Assembly (NCBI GenBank): GCA_964473155.1
Contig: CAYYNT010000041.1
Coordinates: 1-39,984 of the forward strand
DNA from: JAJFUG01 sp964473155
GTDB taxonomy: Bacteria > Gemmatimonadota > Glassbacteria > GWA2-58-10
Reading direction: 5' to 3'
Length of the DNA stretch: 39,984 bases
The notes beneath the pieces are model-generated. The model saw only the letters and a program-made list of their open reading frames with translations, was not told the origin of the DNA and did not search any database. Every line of letters starts with the position of its first letter. Within the stretch, counting starts at the first letter, position 1. Shown piece by piece: positions 17,001-25,337 of this stretch. The translations under genes were made by a program, and so were the position numbers.

Positions 17001-20000
17001 GCCCGCCGCCTGAACCTTACCGAGGGCAACAACAAGGGACAGATCGGCACCAATTTCGACACCGAGGACCTGAACAACAACGGCGCCCTGGACCAGCAGG
17101 AAAGGGTTTTCCGTGTAACCATCGACCTGGAGACAATGGAGATCATCCCGCCTCCAGGAATATTCATCCCGGCGGCTGACCGCAAGGTGCTGGTGGACCA
17201 GGTGAATTTTGATCCTGAAGGCGCGCGGAAGGAACTGGTCAATATCCTTGGAGCGGACAACTGGTACCTGCTGGAAATACCGCTGCCCAAGGAAGGCAGC
17301 CGGTTCGAGCAGTACTACGAACACATCAATAACCCCTCGCTCTCCAACATACTGCATGTGCGGCTGGGGATGTACGATTTCTTCAAGATGGATACGGTGA
17401 ATTTCGCCGCGATCAATTTCGTTGGAAACCGGTTCAAGCCCAACGAGGACGGGGTAGTTCTCCGCCTGGAGGAAACCCTGGTGGACACGCTGCCCAGCGA
17501 CACGCTCTGGGCGCCGGTCACCCCGGAAGAATCGCAGAGCCAGGCGGCGCTTAGCGCGGTGGCCAACCACGGGACAGTGACGATCAATTCGATCAACACG
17601 ATCCTGAATAACGAGTACTATCCGCCGCCCACGATCAGCGCCACGATAAACAAATACAACCGCAGCGGCAACACCGAGAGTTTCACGGCTCAGGAGGCGG
17701 CGCTGGAGATAAAGTATCAGGACCTTCAGCGCGGCTACGAGGGCTGGGCGCTCAAAGCCGAGAACAACCAGCAGAGCTACCTGGATTATGCGGCCATGAG
17801 TTTCTTTATCAACGGACGGCAGAGTTATTATGAGCCAAAGCCGACCCTGCTTCTTCGCATTGGCACGGACAAGAATAATTTCTACGAATACTCCTGTCCG
17901 GTCGATACGGGATGGAAGGAAATACAGGTGCCTTTCAATGGATTCCTCAGCCTGAAAGACAGCCTGCAGGGAGCGCTGAACCTCAAGCAGATTCAAGGTT
18001 TCACGGATGACGTCAAACGCGGGAATTACCGGATCAAGGGGAATCCCTCGCTCACCAAGATATCTATCATGACTGTGGGAGTCGCCAATGAATCCAGCGG
18101 CGTGCCGACCTCGGGCGTGGTATGGATAGATGACGTTCGGCTGACCGATGTGATCAAGGAATTCGGTCTGAACAGCCGTCTGCAGGTCGAGGCCCAGTTC
18201 TCCGACCTCGGGCGGCTGAGTTTCGGGATCAGCGGACGGGACAACAAGTTCAGGAACCTGAACGAATCCATCCCGACCACCAGTTCATTCAAATACAACA
18301 TCGGCGGCTCGATCAACCTGGACCGTTTTACACCCGAGCAATGGGGGCTTCGGCTTCCGGTCAACCTGAACACAACTTATCAGCTCGATCTCCCCCGCTT
18401 CCATCCCGGAAGCGAGGACGTGACAATAATGTCCAAGGAGAACAAGGATTATTACCGGACTGAAACCTCTTCTCAAAACGTGAATTTCAGCTATTCCAAA
18501 AACCGTGGAACATCGCTGGCTTCCAAGCTGCTGTTTGACCGCCTTACCGGCCAGTTCAGCTACAACGCCTCGGACCGCACCGCGCCGCGAAATCTGAACT
18601 CGACAATGTCTATGAACAGCCGGCTGTCTTACCGGGCGACTCTGCCACGGGATGCCGAGACGCCGGTTTTCCCCAGGAAGGTCTTCGGATGGGCCGAACA
18701 TGTCCCGCTGCCCTATTTCATGAAATACAATTCACTCACAAATGATCTGGCTGGGGCCCGGTTCCGTTACATGCCCAACGATTTCGAGCTTTCCACGACC
18801 ACGGATTACCGCAAGACCCAGTCATACGACAACACCTCGAAACTGTTCCGCCTGGATTCGGTGTACACCTCGACCAACGCGGCGCGTGTGCAGTACCGGC
18901 CGTTCCAGACCATTCAAAGCACGCTCAACCTTCAGACCCAGCGCAACATGATGGAGACGGCGCGCGGCAGCAAGCTTCTGGGCATCAATATCGGCAACGA
19001 AATCGCGCGCCGCCAGCAGGCGACCCTGGACATCAGCCCGCGCGCAGTGTCCTGGCTTCAGCCGACATACCGGTTCAACTCCAACTACAACAACGACCAC
19101 AATCCGCAATATGCCAACAGTTTCGGTAAAGGTGATTTCCGCAAGTTTGACATTCTGAGTAATACGACTGTGGGGTTCAGGTTCATGCTGCCACAGTTCC
19201 GCCAGTCCCTGGCCGGAATCAAGTTCACCGATCCGAACAAGGCCGAGGAGAAGCCCAAGGAGGGCGCGGAGGCAAGCTCTTCGGCGGCCTATAAGCGCCA
19301 GCCCCAACCCAGGCGCAGCGGACCGGCCGGAGCTGGAAAGGCGGGAGGCCAGGGCGGAGGAGGCGGGATTTTCAACCGTTTCCTTTTCCGGCCGGTTAAT
19401 TTCTTGCTTGACAGCTTCGAGCCGCTATCGTTCCAGGCCACCAAACAGGACCAGGAACGCTGGGAGAAAATGGAGCGCAATCCGGATTTCATGTATCAAC
19501 TCGGGCTGCACGGACTGGACGAGTTTACCCGTTTGCGTCCCAGCCTGGGCGATACCGCGGATTTCAGCACGTTCACCTGGGGATACACCCGCGCTTACCA
19601 GAGCGGTATACGCCTTCCCGGCAACGCCAGGGTTAACGCGAACTATGTGGAGCAGGGCAACAACAACCATACGATCAACGGTTACCGCAGCACCCGGCTG
19701 AAAGGCCCGGAACTGACATTCGATTACACGAACATCTATATTCCGCCGTTCCTTCGCGGCTGGCTGTTCAGCGTGGACGTTGCGAGCGGATACGAGCTTA
19801 AGAAGGGCAGCACTGGAAACAGCGTCAAGATAACGGATGACAATCTTGCCGGTCTGGAAGTGCTGAGCCGTGAGGAACGCTGGAATCCGAAAGCCCGGGT
19901 GGCGGCGAACTGGGGCAAGAGCGGCAACGTGCGCACACTCTACACCAAGACCAGCTCGATCAAGACGGAAGACCTTCTGGACCAGAGCCGCCGTGCCCTG

Positions 20001-20351
20001 ACTGTCTCGGATGAAGACGCGTTCAACCTCCAGTACAGTTTCAGCGCCCCGCGCGGAATAAACCTGCCGCTTCTGCGGGCGCTGAAAATCCAGAGCAACG
20101 TGCGCACGCAGCTTGATGTGCGCAAGCGCATCTCGCAGAACCTGACCCAGGTGCTGGATTCCTTCGGAGAAGTCTCGAATGAGATCATCAACCGGGACAC
20201 CGAGGATTTGACATTAACGCCTACGCTTTCCTACGATTTCGCCCAGGTGATCGGGAGCCTGTCGGCTTCCTACAACACCAACAAGGACCGCAAGAACGGG
20301 ACCACCCGGGTTACTATCATGATGAAGATGAGTGTCACCCTGGACTTCTGA
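14049..20351 (+). CDS. sprA: SprA/Sov-like type IX secretion outer-membrane translocon
   Basis: In Bacteroidota SprA forms the huge beta-barrel through which type IX cargo crosses the outer membrane. This 2,100-residue protein has a signal peptide (basic, hydrophobic, then ALAAQD at 35-39) and the SprA architecture: repeated N-terminal beta domains (about 150-700), a GDIWWYDPYYLTQNRYGFNEED region, and Asp/Gly-rich calcium-type segments at about 935-975 (TEDKNFDGRLDYNEDTGLDG) and 1003-1022. Long antiparallel beta-barrel-like stretches run to the C-terminus, which ends in TIMMKMSVTLDF. A Lys/Pro/Gly-rich low-complexity linker lies at about 1726-1770. It is somewhat shorter than Flavobacterium SprA. 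A second ATG at 14061 has GGGAAG just upstream and may be the true start. Other type IX genes are not in the window. Confidence 0.88.
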   Translation: MWEAMIFSRSARRGLSRRCSLPCLAVFLICGFRALAAQDSVAITPKLPVELPSPVNNRLGYKTYQPILNSREPARRDIELDLETGAVFETISIQTDKGNMLLEVHHRSVFDFLNERAKVKEDTLFDAISNRYLTGEIDAAAAAQKRGMMPEINLPDLMPKSLASIIGEGTGSLSIHGRSVTEMSGTTTFQKPEDTGLFRRQSKFPRLKLDQRQQISIEGVIGTKIHVFVDYNSQNEFENRNTIEVEYRGEEDEILQSLQLGDVNLSLPPSMLVAANIPRGNFGIMGQTRLGALTTTFIASKEEGESSKKDIKIPVSGEAEASDSTFFRDVNFSRNRHFLLINPDLIATKHIKFLDRGGAPLTDESKRPAKVRLFKDDNNLTNNNQGENQARPGVMYIDPSNINPDDPYNEFGFFNEMVINTDFILEQCGIAVSFIGWVKDDEKIGVIYTEQGGKQIGSSDGDTLKLKMIKTGLMNPDHPTWPLMMRNVYSFGSGTQISQTSFTIDIFTNHTPPAFDEGGRTFLDIFGLDNDADTKVDRIYIDFTHGLIFFPSLEPFNRPYDEDGNLFGLLERNQQMYVEDDPSRLNTLEHQKYNVIVRYNRAEGGSARSFELGAMQIIKNSERIYMNDKLLTRDTDYTIDYEFGMLTLKPGLEIPANSEIKVNFEEVALFQTGNTSLFGFHNEYELDPQRKNYITSTLFIQNVESVDRSFVRLGDEPKTSILGEFGGKFEFDSERLTEWINRLPMLESRTPSRLDITGGVAFSNPNPNTRGGVIIEDFETSKIENPRLMMAYQSWRLGSVPKSSDGTDNMFNKMQAGDIWWYDPYYLTQNRYGFNEEDVYGKIEGRTELNREVPVQVMSFVFNPRGNNDMERRQSWRSVTQAVSETGVLGMNDREFLQVYIATGRDQGKLIIDFGRVDEDQVRFNKAGDLVGENYLDTEDKNFDGRLDYNEDTGLDGVAGADGSGVQGDDGNDDYYRPVETYIDARRLNLTEGNNKGQIGTNFDTEDLNNNGALDQQERVFRVTIDLETMEIIPPPGIFIPAADRKVLVDQVNFDPEGARKELVNILGADNWYLLEIPLPKEGSRFEQYYEHINNPSLSNILHVRLGMYDFFKMDTVNFAAINFVGNRFKPNEDGVVLRLEETLVDTLPSDTLWAPVTPEESQSQAALSAVANHGTVTINSINTILNNEYYPPPTISATINKYNRSGNTESFTAQEAALEIKYQDLQRGYEGWALKAENNQQSYLDYAAMSFFINGRQSYYEPKPTLLLRIGTDKNNFYEYSCPVDTGWKEIQVPFNGFLSLKDSLQGALNLKQIQGFTDDVKRGNYRIKGNPSLTKISIMTVGVANESSGVPTSGVVWIDDVRLTDVIKEFGLNSRLQVEAQFSDLGRLSFGISGRDNKFRNLNESIPTTSSFKYNIGGSINLDRFTPEQWGLRLPVNLNTTYQLDLPRFHPGSEDVTIMSKENKDYYRTETSSQNVNFSYSKNRGTSLASKLLFDRLTGQFSYNASDRTAPRNLNSTMSMNSRLSYRATLPRDAETPVFPRKVFGWAEHVPLPYFMKYNSLTNDLAGARFRYMPNDFELSTTTDYRKTQSYDNTSKLFRLDSVYTSTNAARVQYRPFQTIQSTLNLQTQRNMMETARGSKLLGINIGNEIARRQQATLDISPRAVSWLQPTYRFNSNYNNDHNPQYANSFGKGDFRKFDILSNTTVGFRFMLPQFRQSLAGIKFTDPNKAEEKPKEGAEASSSAAYKRQPQPRRSGPAGAGKAGGQGGGGGIFNRFLFRPVNFLLDSFEPLSFQATKQDQERWEKMERNPDFMYQLGLHGLDEFTRLRPSLGDTADFSTFTWGYTRAYQSGIRLPGNARVNANYVEQGNNNHTINGYRSTRLKGPELTFDYTNIYIPPFLRGWLFSVDVASGYELKKGSTGNSVKITDDNLAGLEVLSREERWNPKARVAANWGKSGNVRTLYTKTSSIKTEDLLDQSRRALTVSDEDAFNLQYSFSAPRGINLPLLRALKIQSNVRTQLDVRKRISQNLTQVLDSFGEVSNEIINRDTEDLTLTPTLSYDFAQVIGSLSASYNTNKDRKNGTTRVTIMMKMSVTLDF

Positions 20352-20366
20352 TCGCGGCGAGGCCGA

Positions 20367-20774
20367 GTGTCACGTTATCTCGAATCCTGGGAGGCCAGGG
20401 CTGCGCTGGCATTGACCTTGCTGGCCGTGGCCGGTTTCTGGCTCAGCGGCTTTATCCAGCGGCGGGCCGCTGCGCGGGAGTCCCTCCCCCCGGCGCTTGG
20501 AGCGGACAGCCTGGCCATGCGCATGCTGGAACGTGATTTGTTTCTCCGCACCGGGCCTGTGGCGGTCAATACGGCGAACGAAAAGGATCTCCTTCGCCTG
20601 GACGGGATAGGCCCGGAGCTGGCGGCCAGAATAATACGAGAGCGCATGCGGGGCGGCCCGTTCCGCGATGGAGCCGATCTGGCGGCCCGCGTGCGCGGGA
20701 TCGGACCGGCGGCGGTGGAGCGGCTTTCGTCACGGCTTGTTTTCACCGATGCACTGGAAACGGATGAGCCTTGA
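20367..20774 (+). CDS. Membrane-anchored helix-hairpin-helix protein (ComEA-like)
   Basis: This 135-residue protein has one N-terminal membrane helix (about 12-30), a short linker, and a C-terminal double helix-hairpin-helix (VNTANEKDLLRLDGIGPELAARII at 66-89, then VRGIGPAAVERL). The VNTAxxxxLxxLxGIGxxxAxxI signature is that of ComEA, which binds DNA outside the inner membrane during transformation. Many relatives with this layout have no proven competence role. The start is GTG at 20367 with an AGG site, 15 bases after sprA. The last bases overlap the start of the response regulator (TTGA). Its function here is inferred as non-specific DNA binding at the membrane. Confidence 0.8.
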   Translation: MSRYLESWEARAALALTLLAVAGFWLSGFIQRRAAARESLPPALGADSLAMRMLERDLFLRTGPVAVNTANEKDLLRLDGIGPELAARIIRERMRGGPFRDGADLAARVRGIGPAAVERLSSRLVFTDALETDEP

Positions 20775-22135
20775 ATGCAACTCTGTACATAGTCGAAGAC
20801 GACCGTGACTGCGTCGAGCTGCTCAAGGAAGTCTTCAGCGGACAGGATTACCGTCTGCGCTGTTTTCTCTCCTCGCGCGAAGCCCTCGAAACAATGAAAC
20901 GGGAGGGCCTTCCCGATCTTGTCCTGAGCGATCTCATGCTGCCGGAACTGGACGGCATCTCGCTGCTCAAGGAAATCCACGCGATGAATCCGCGGCTCCC
21001 GGTTATCCTGATGACCGCCCACGGCAGTATCCAGACCGCGGTTGAGGCCCTTAAGCTGGGGGCCAGCGACTATATCACCAAGCCCTTGAATTTCGAGGAG
21101 CTGCTGCTCGCCGTGCGCAACAACCTGGAACTGGGCCGTCTGCGCACACGGATAGCCGGATTGAACAAGGATCGCCGGAGCCGCTACAGCCCCTCGGCCC
21201 TTCTGGGTGAACACGAGCAGATGCGCGCCTGCCGTGAGGTGCTGATCCGGGTGGCCGCGGCCGCCACCACCTGCGTGCTGTTGCGCGGAGAAAGCGGCAC
21301 CGGCAAGAACCTGGCCGCGCGTATTATCCATTACAACAGTCCGCTGGCCGAGGCGCCGTTTGTCGAGTTGAACTGCGCCGCGGTGCCGGCAAGCCTTATT
21401 GAGGCAGAGCTTTTCGGCTACAGGCGCGGTTCATTTACCGGCGCCACCGCAGATAAGGAGGGCATAGTCGAGCAGGCGGACGGGGGCACGCTTTTCCTGG
21501 ATGAGATCGCCGAGGTGCCGATGGAGTTGCAGTCCAAGCTGCTTTCCTTCCTTGAGAACCGCAGTTTCCGCCGGATCGGCGAGGTGGTGGAGCGCCAGGT
21601 GACCGTTCGTCTTATCGCCGCGAGCAACCAGCCGCTGGAACAGTTGATCGAGCAGGGACGGTTCCGCAACGACCTGTTTTACAGGATAAACGTGGTCAGT
21701 TGCGAGCTTCCCCCCCTGCGAAGGCTGGGCCGTGATGTCCTGACTATCGCCGAACGGTTCGCCGGCGAATTCAACGTGCAGTTCAGCAAGCAGGTGACCT
21801 CTTTCAGTCCCGAGGCGCAGGAGTATCTTCTGTCTCACGACTGGCCAGGCAACGTTCGCGAGTTGCGCAACGTGATCGAGCGCGCCATGCTTTTCGCCAC
21901 GGGAAGACGGCTCGAACGGAACGACATTCAGATCGTGTCTCCGGCAGCCGAGGCCCGCCTGGCGGCAGGTTTCCGAATCCCGGAACAGGGCCTCGACTGG
22001 GAGGAGCACGAGCGCGAGGCCCTTATTCAGGCGCTCGAGCGCACGGGCAACAACCAGAGCCGCGCCGCCCGCCTGCTCTCCATGACCCGCGACACCTTTA
22101 TCTACCGCTTGAAAAAATTCGGCCTCTACAACTGA
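20771..22135 (+). CDS. NtrC-family sigma-54-dependent response regulator
   Basis: This 454-residue transcription activator is controlled by a sensor kinase. Receiver domain 1-120: acidic pocket ED at 9-11, phospho-acceptor Asp54, Thr82, Lys104. AAA+ domain about 140-380: Walker A GESGTGKN 173-180, sigma-54 contact loop GSFTGA 220-225, Walker B LFLDE 241-245, and the DWPGNVREL sensor segment. A Fis-type helix-turn-helix lies at the end (NNQSRAARLLSMTRDTFIYRLKKFG). The loop reads GSFTGA instead of the usual GAFTGA. The start is TTG at 20771, overlapping the stop of the previous gene, with GGATGA upstream. The ATG three bases on is in another frame and hits a stop at once. No sensor kinase gene is adjacent. 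Confidence 0.95.
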   Translation: MNATLYIVEDDRDCVELLKEVFSGQDYRLRCFLSSREALETMKREGLPDLVLSDLMLPELDGISLLKEIHAMNPRLPVILMTAHGSIQTAVEALKLGASDYITKPLNFEELLLAVRNNLELGRLRTRIAGLNKDRRSRYSPSALLGEHEQMRACREVLIRVAAAATTCVLLRGESGTGKNLAARIIHYNSPLAEAPFVELNCAAVPASLIEAELFGYRRGSFTGATADKEGIVEQADGGTLFLDEIAEVPMELQSKLLSFLENRSFRRIGEVVERQVTVRLIAASNQPLEQLIEQGRFRNDLFYRINVVSCELPPLRRLGRDVLTIAERFAGEFNVQFSKQVTSFSPEAQEYLLSHDWPGNVRELRNVIERAMLFATGRRLERNDIQIVSPAAEARLAAGFRIPEQGLDWEEHEREALIQALERTGNNQSRAARLLSMTRDTFIYRLKKFGLYN

Positions 22136-22217
22136 ATTCCCGTCGGCAAACCTCTCGGTAAACCCGTAATCCATCGCTCGTTCGACGCCACGCAACCCCA
22201 TTTTCAGGGCTTTCCAC

Positions 22218-22246
22218 TTGATTTATTCCTTCCTCTGCGGTACAAT
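22218..22246 (+). promoter_or_regulatory. Promoter for the partner-switching unit
   Basis: TTGATT (22218-22223) and TACAAT (22241-22246) lie 17 bases apart. The predicted transcription start near 22253 is followed at once by AGGAGGAG (22262-22269) and ATG at 22272. The promoter falls inside a longer open frame that begins at 22218, so that longer start is not usable. Confidence 0.7.
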
Positions 22247-22271
22247 TGCGTTGTATCCGCCAGGAGGAGCG

Positions 22272-23594
22272 ATGCAGGCAAACGAGCTCGAAGAGTTGGT
22301 CACCAGCCAGCAGGGCGAGATCGAGGCTCTCAGGCGCAGGCTGGATTTCTTCTCAAGCATGATCGAGGTGAGCGCCATTATCAGCTCTACCCTGGAGCTG
22401 GATGAGCTAATCCGCCGTGTGCTCCAAACCAGCCAGCGGGTGATGGGCTCCGAGGCCAGCAACCTGATGCTTATCGATGAGCAGACCGGCCGGCTCGAAT
22501 GCAAGGTCGCCCTGGGCGCGGTAAGCTCGCAGTTGAAAGGCGGATTTTCGCTGGAGATCGGCCAGGGGATCGCCGGATGGGTGGCGCAGACCGGTGAAGC
22601 GCTGGTGGTCGCCGATGTAAGCAAGGACAGGCGATTTTTTTCAGGCGTCGATCGTAAAACAGGTTTCGTTACACGCAGCATCCTTTGCGCGCCGCTTGTC
22701 GCGCAGAACCGGGTGATAGGCGTCGCGGAGGTGGTGAACCGCGCGGATGGGAAGAATTTTGACGAGGAAGATCTCAAGCTCTTCGAGACTTTCTGCCGCG
22801 GTGTGGCGGTGGCGGTGCAGAATGCGCAGATGCACAGCCGTCTTTTGCAGACACAGTTGATGGAGCAGCAGCTCGAAATGGCATCTACGATACAGCAGGG
22901 ATTCCTGCCCCGCTCATTTTCCAGAAAGACAGAGAACAGGTTCGAGATAGCCGCGCGAAACCTTCCGGCCAGCATGGTGGGAGGAGACTTCTACGACTGT
23001 ATCGAGTTGCGGCCCGGTCTGTACGGCCTGACAATCGGAGATGTCTCGGGCAAGGGTGTTCCAGCGGCGCTATACATGGCGAGGCTCCTGAGCGATTTCC
23101 GTTTCAACGCGCACCAGTCAGTGGATCCCGGTCCGACTATACGGATTCTGAACCGGATGCTGACCGAACGCAGCCAGCAGGGAATGTTTGTCACCATGGT
23201 TTACATGACCCTGGACACCTCCCGCGGCGAACTGCGCTTTGTCAATGCGGGCCACCTGCCGCCATACCTCTGCCAGGGCCGGGGCGCGAGCCTCCAGCAA
23301 CTCAGGGGCGGAGAGGGAATCCCGCTGGGCATTCAGGACCCGGCGGAATTCAACGAGGGCCGGATTAAACTGGAACATGGAGATACGCTGACGCTGTTTT
23401 CCGACGGTGTGATGGATGCGAAAAACACGGCGGGTGAGGCATTCAGGCTGAATGGTATCGAGAAGGTGCTGCGCTCCTCCCGTGGATCTGCTTCCGGGCT
23501 GGTCGACCGTATTGTCGGGGCGGTGCTCGGCCATTGCGAGGCGGAAAAGCAGTTCGACGATATCACTGTGCTTGTTCTAAAATGGCTGGGATGA
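22272..23594 (+). CDS. GAF-domain PP2C (SpoIIE/RsbU-type) serine phosphatase
   Basis: This 440-residue signalling phosphatase is predicted to dephosphorylate a STAS-domain antagonist. Domains in order: a short coiled coil (about 5-30), a GAF sensor domain (about 35-185, ASNLMLIDEQTGRLECKVALG, GQGIAGWVAQTGEALVVADV), a linker helix with QLMEQQLEMASTIQQGFLP, and a PP2C/SpoIIE catalytic domain (about 225-440) with metal-binding Asp residues in GGDFYD, GDVSGKGVPAALYMA, FSDGVMDA and FDDITVLVLK. The start at 22272 is set by the excellent AGGAGGAG site and by the promoter just upstream. The stop overlaps the start of the kinase gene. The GAF ligand is unknown. Confidence 0.93.
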   Translation: MQANELEELVTSQQGEIEALRRRLDFFSSMIEVSAIISSTLELDELIRRVLQTSQRVMGSEASNLMLIDEQTGRLECKVALGAVSSQLKGGFSLEIGQGIAGWVAQTGEALVVADVSKDRRFFSGVDRKTGFVTRSILCAPLVAQNRVIGVAEVVNRADGKNFDEEDLKLFETFCRGVAVAVQNAQMHSRLLQTQLMEQQLEMASTIQQGFLPRSFSRKTENRFEIAARNLPASMVGGDFYDCIELRPGLYGLTIGDVSGKGVPAALYMARLLSDFRFNAHQSVDPGPTIRILNRMLTERSQQGMFVTMVYMTLDTSRGELRFVNAGHLPPYLCQGRGASLQQLRGGEGIPLGIQDPAEFNEGRIKLEHGDTLTLFSDGVMDAKNTAGEAFRLNGIEKVLRSSRGSASGLVDRIVGAVLGHCEAEKQFDDITVLVLKWLG

Positions 23595-24046
23595 TGCCGC
23601 AGGAATACGTTGATATAAAAGTCCCCTCCAACCCGAAGCTGCTGCGCCTGGTCCGCCGCACCGTGGCCGCGGCCTGCGAGTTGATGGGATTCGATCCACG
23701 CGAGATAAACGCGATTACTCTGGCGGTGGATGAAAGCTGCACCAACATTATCCGTCACTGCGGCGGCGGCGCTTACCGTGGCGATATCCTGGTGCGGCTG
23801 AGGATGCTGCCCGACCGTCTGGTGATTACAATCCGCGATTACGGCGGGGCGATAGACATGAACCGGCTCCGTGACTGTCTGGAACGCCGCCGCCGTGAAA
23901 TCCAGAGCGAGAGCGGCGTGAAGCCCGGTGGCCTGGGAGTGATGCTCATTCACTCCGTAATGGACCAGGTCCGCTACCGGACAAACCAGAACAGCGGTAC
24001 AGTGCTGAGGCTGGTCAAGCACCTGAGCAAACCGAAAGGGATCTGA
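23591..24046 (+). CDS. RsbW/SpoIIAB-type anti-sigma or switch serine kinase
   Basis: This is a small GHKL-type ATP-binding protein of 151 residues, predicted to phosphorylate the STAS protein encoded next and to bind either it or another target. The N box has Glu48 and Asn52 (ITLAVDESCTNIIRH), the G1 box is IRDYGGAID (Asp83) and the G2 box GGLGVMLIHSVMDQV (113-127). The open frame extends upstream to 23534, inside the phosphatase gene. I chose the ATG at 23591, which overlaps the TGA of the phosphatase; the ATG at 23594 is equally possible. The partner sigma factor or other target is not encoded in the window. Confidence 0.92.
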   Translation: MMPQEYVDIKVPSNPKLLRLVRRTVAAACELMGFDPREINAITLAVDESCTNIIRHCGGGAYRGDILVRLRMLPDRLVITIRDYGGAIDMNRLRDCLERRRREIQSESGVKPGGLGVMLIHSVMDQVRYRTNQNSGTVLRLVKHLSKPKGI

Positions 24047-24047
24047 A

Positions 24048-24380
24048 TTGGAGGTTGCTGTCGACAGGGACGGGGAAGTGGCGGTCATATCGGTCAGCGG
24101 TGACGTGGACCTGTACACCAGCCCCGGCATGCGCAAAGCTATCGCCGCGCAGACAAAGAAAAAAACGCCTGTCATAGTGATCGACCTCGAAGGCGTCGAT
24201 TACATGGATTCGAGCGGCGTGGCCACTCTGGTCGAGGGCCTGCAACTGGTGGGACGTTATGGCGGACGTTTTCGTATCGCCGGGCTGAAACCCTCGGTGC
24301 ACGAGGTTTTCGAGCTGTCCCGGCTGGACAGGGTGTTCGCGATTTTCGCCACCAGGCATGAGGCTGTCGCCGCCGGGTGA
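24048..24380 (+). CDS. STAS-domain anti-anti-sigma factor (RsbV-like)
   Basis: This single STAS domain of 110 residues is the antagonist in partner switching. The phosphorylatable serine motif MDSSG is intact (Ser55/Ser56) after the typical VIVIDLEGVDY strand. The start is TTG at 24048, one base after the kinase stop, with AAAGGGAT upstream. Phosphatase, kinase and STAS protein form one tightly packed operon. The next gene downstream is mlaE. In E. coli the Mla transporter also contains a STAS subunit (MlaB), so a second role as an MlaB-like subunit is conceivable. The DSSG motif and neighbouring kinase favour a signalling role. Confidence 0.92.
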   Translation: MEVAVDRDGEVAVISVSGDVDLYTSPGMRKAIAAQTKKKTPVIVIDLEGVDYMDSSGVATLVEGLQLVGRYGGRFRIAGLKPSVHEVFELSRLDRVFAIFATRHEAVAAG

Positions 24381-24504
24381 AACGGAATGCGCCGCCATGC
24401 CGCCCGGCCGGAGGGGTAAATCCGTCGCGGTCCAGGTGACCGTCTCCTTGTAACCGCCACGGATTTATCGGGCTGATTTAATCTCGTTTACAGGCGATAA
24501 CGGC

Positions 24505-25335
24505 ATGACAGATGCGGCTGAAGAAAAAGGCCAGGGACGGGCCGCCGCTGTTCTGGGGCGGGTCGGGCGCTGGGGATTCGACACGCTGGAACGCGTCCGG
24601 TTCATACGCGAACTTATCCGCGAGAGCCTTTACTGGACATTTGTCGCTCCCCTGGCAGGCAAGGGCCTTCGCGTGGGCAGCACTTTCGATGAGATGGTCA
24701 AGGTGGGAGTGAGCGCGGTCCCCATCGTGGCTTTAATATCGTTTTCAATCGGCCTGATTCTGGCGATGCAGAGCGCCTACCAGCTTCAGCAGTTCGGCGC
24801 CACGATCTTCACCGCCAACCTGGTGGCGGTGGCGCAGACCCGCGAGCTGGGGCCGCTGATGACCGCGATAATCGTGGCCGGGCGCTCCGGCAGCGGGATC
24901 GCGGCCGAGATAGGCTCGATGAAGGTGGGTGAGGAGATCGATGCGCTCAGGTCGATGGGGTTCAACCCGGTCAAGTTCCTGGTTGTGCCCAAGCTGCTGG
25001 CGCTGGTGATAATGGTCCCCTGCCTGACAGTGCTGTCGGATTTTATCGGCATACTTGGCGGCTTCACCATGGGCGTGCTGAACCTGGACCTCGGGTTTGT
25101 GCGCTATTTCAACCGGACGGTCCAGGCCCTGGTGCTGAAAGATATACTGATCGGGCTGATAAAAAGCGGCGTTTTCGCCGCATTGATCAGCATCACCGGC
25201 TGCTACATGGGTTTTGCCGTCGAGGGCGGGGCCGAGGGCGTGGGCCGCCGCACGACTCAGTCTGTGGTCGTATCGATCTTCCTGGTTATCATTGCGGATG
25301 CTTTTTTCACCGCGATATTCTACTACCTGTGGTGA
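24505..25335 (+). CDS. mlaE: MlaE-type ABC lipid transporter permease
   Basis: This is the inner-membrane permease of the Mla/MCE phospholipid transport system, which moves lipids between inner and outer membranes. The 276 residues contain an amphipathic N-terminal helix and five or six membrane helices with the family signature (FSIGLILAMQSAYQLQQFG, AQTRELGPLMTAIIVAGRSGSGIAAEIGSMKVGEEIDALRSMG in two parts). It carries no STAS domain of its own. It overlaps mlaF within the stop region and lies 124 bases after the STAS gene, with no clear promoter in that gap. Confidence 0.95.
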   Translation: MTDAAEEKGQGRAAAVLGRVGRWGFDTLERVRFIRELIRESLYWTFVAPLAGKGLRVGSTFDEMVKVGVSAVPIVALISFSIGLILAMQSAYQLQQFGATIFTANLVAVAQTRELGPLMTAIIVAGRSGSGIAAEIGSMKVGEEIDALRSMGFNPVKFLVVPKLLALVIMVPCLTVLSDFIGILGGFTMGVLNLDLGFVRYFNRTVQALVLKDILIGLIKSGVFAALISITGCYMGFAVEGGAEGVGRRTTQSVVVSIFLVIIADAFFTAIFYYLW

Positions 25336-25337
25336 AC

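Noticed and set aside
14568..17996. A 1,142-codon open frame antisense to sprA
   Set aside because: It is a shadow of the sprA codon pattern in G+C-rich DNA. It shows no recognisable domain, no ribosome-binding site of note and repetitive Arg/Val/Gln-rich composition. The sense frame is clearly SprA.
20255..20351. Type IX C-terminal sorting domain on SprA
   Set aside because: The end reads as a membrane beta-strand closing a barrel (TIMMKMSVTLDF), not a cargo sorting domain. I also saw no such domain on the dockerin or repeat proteins.
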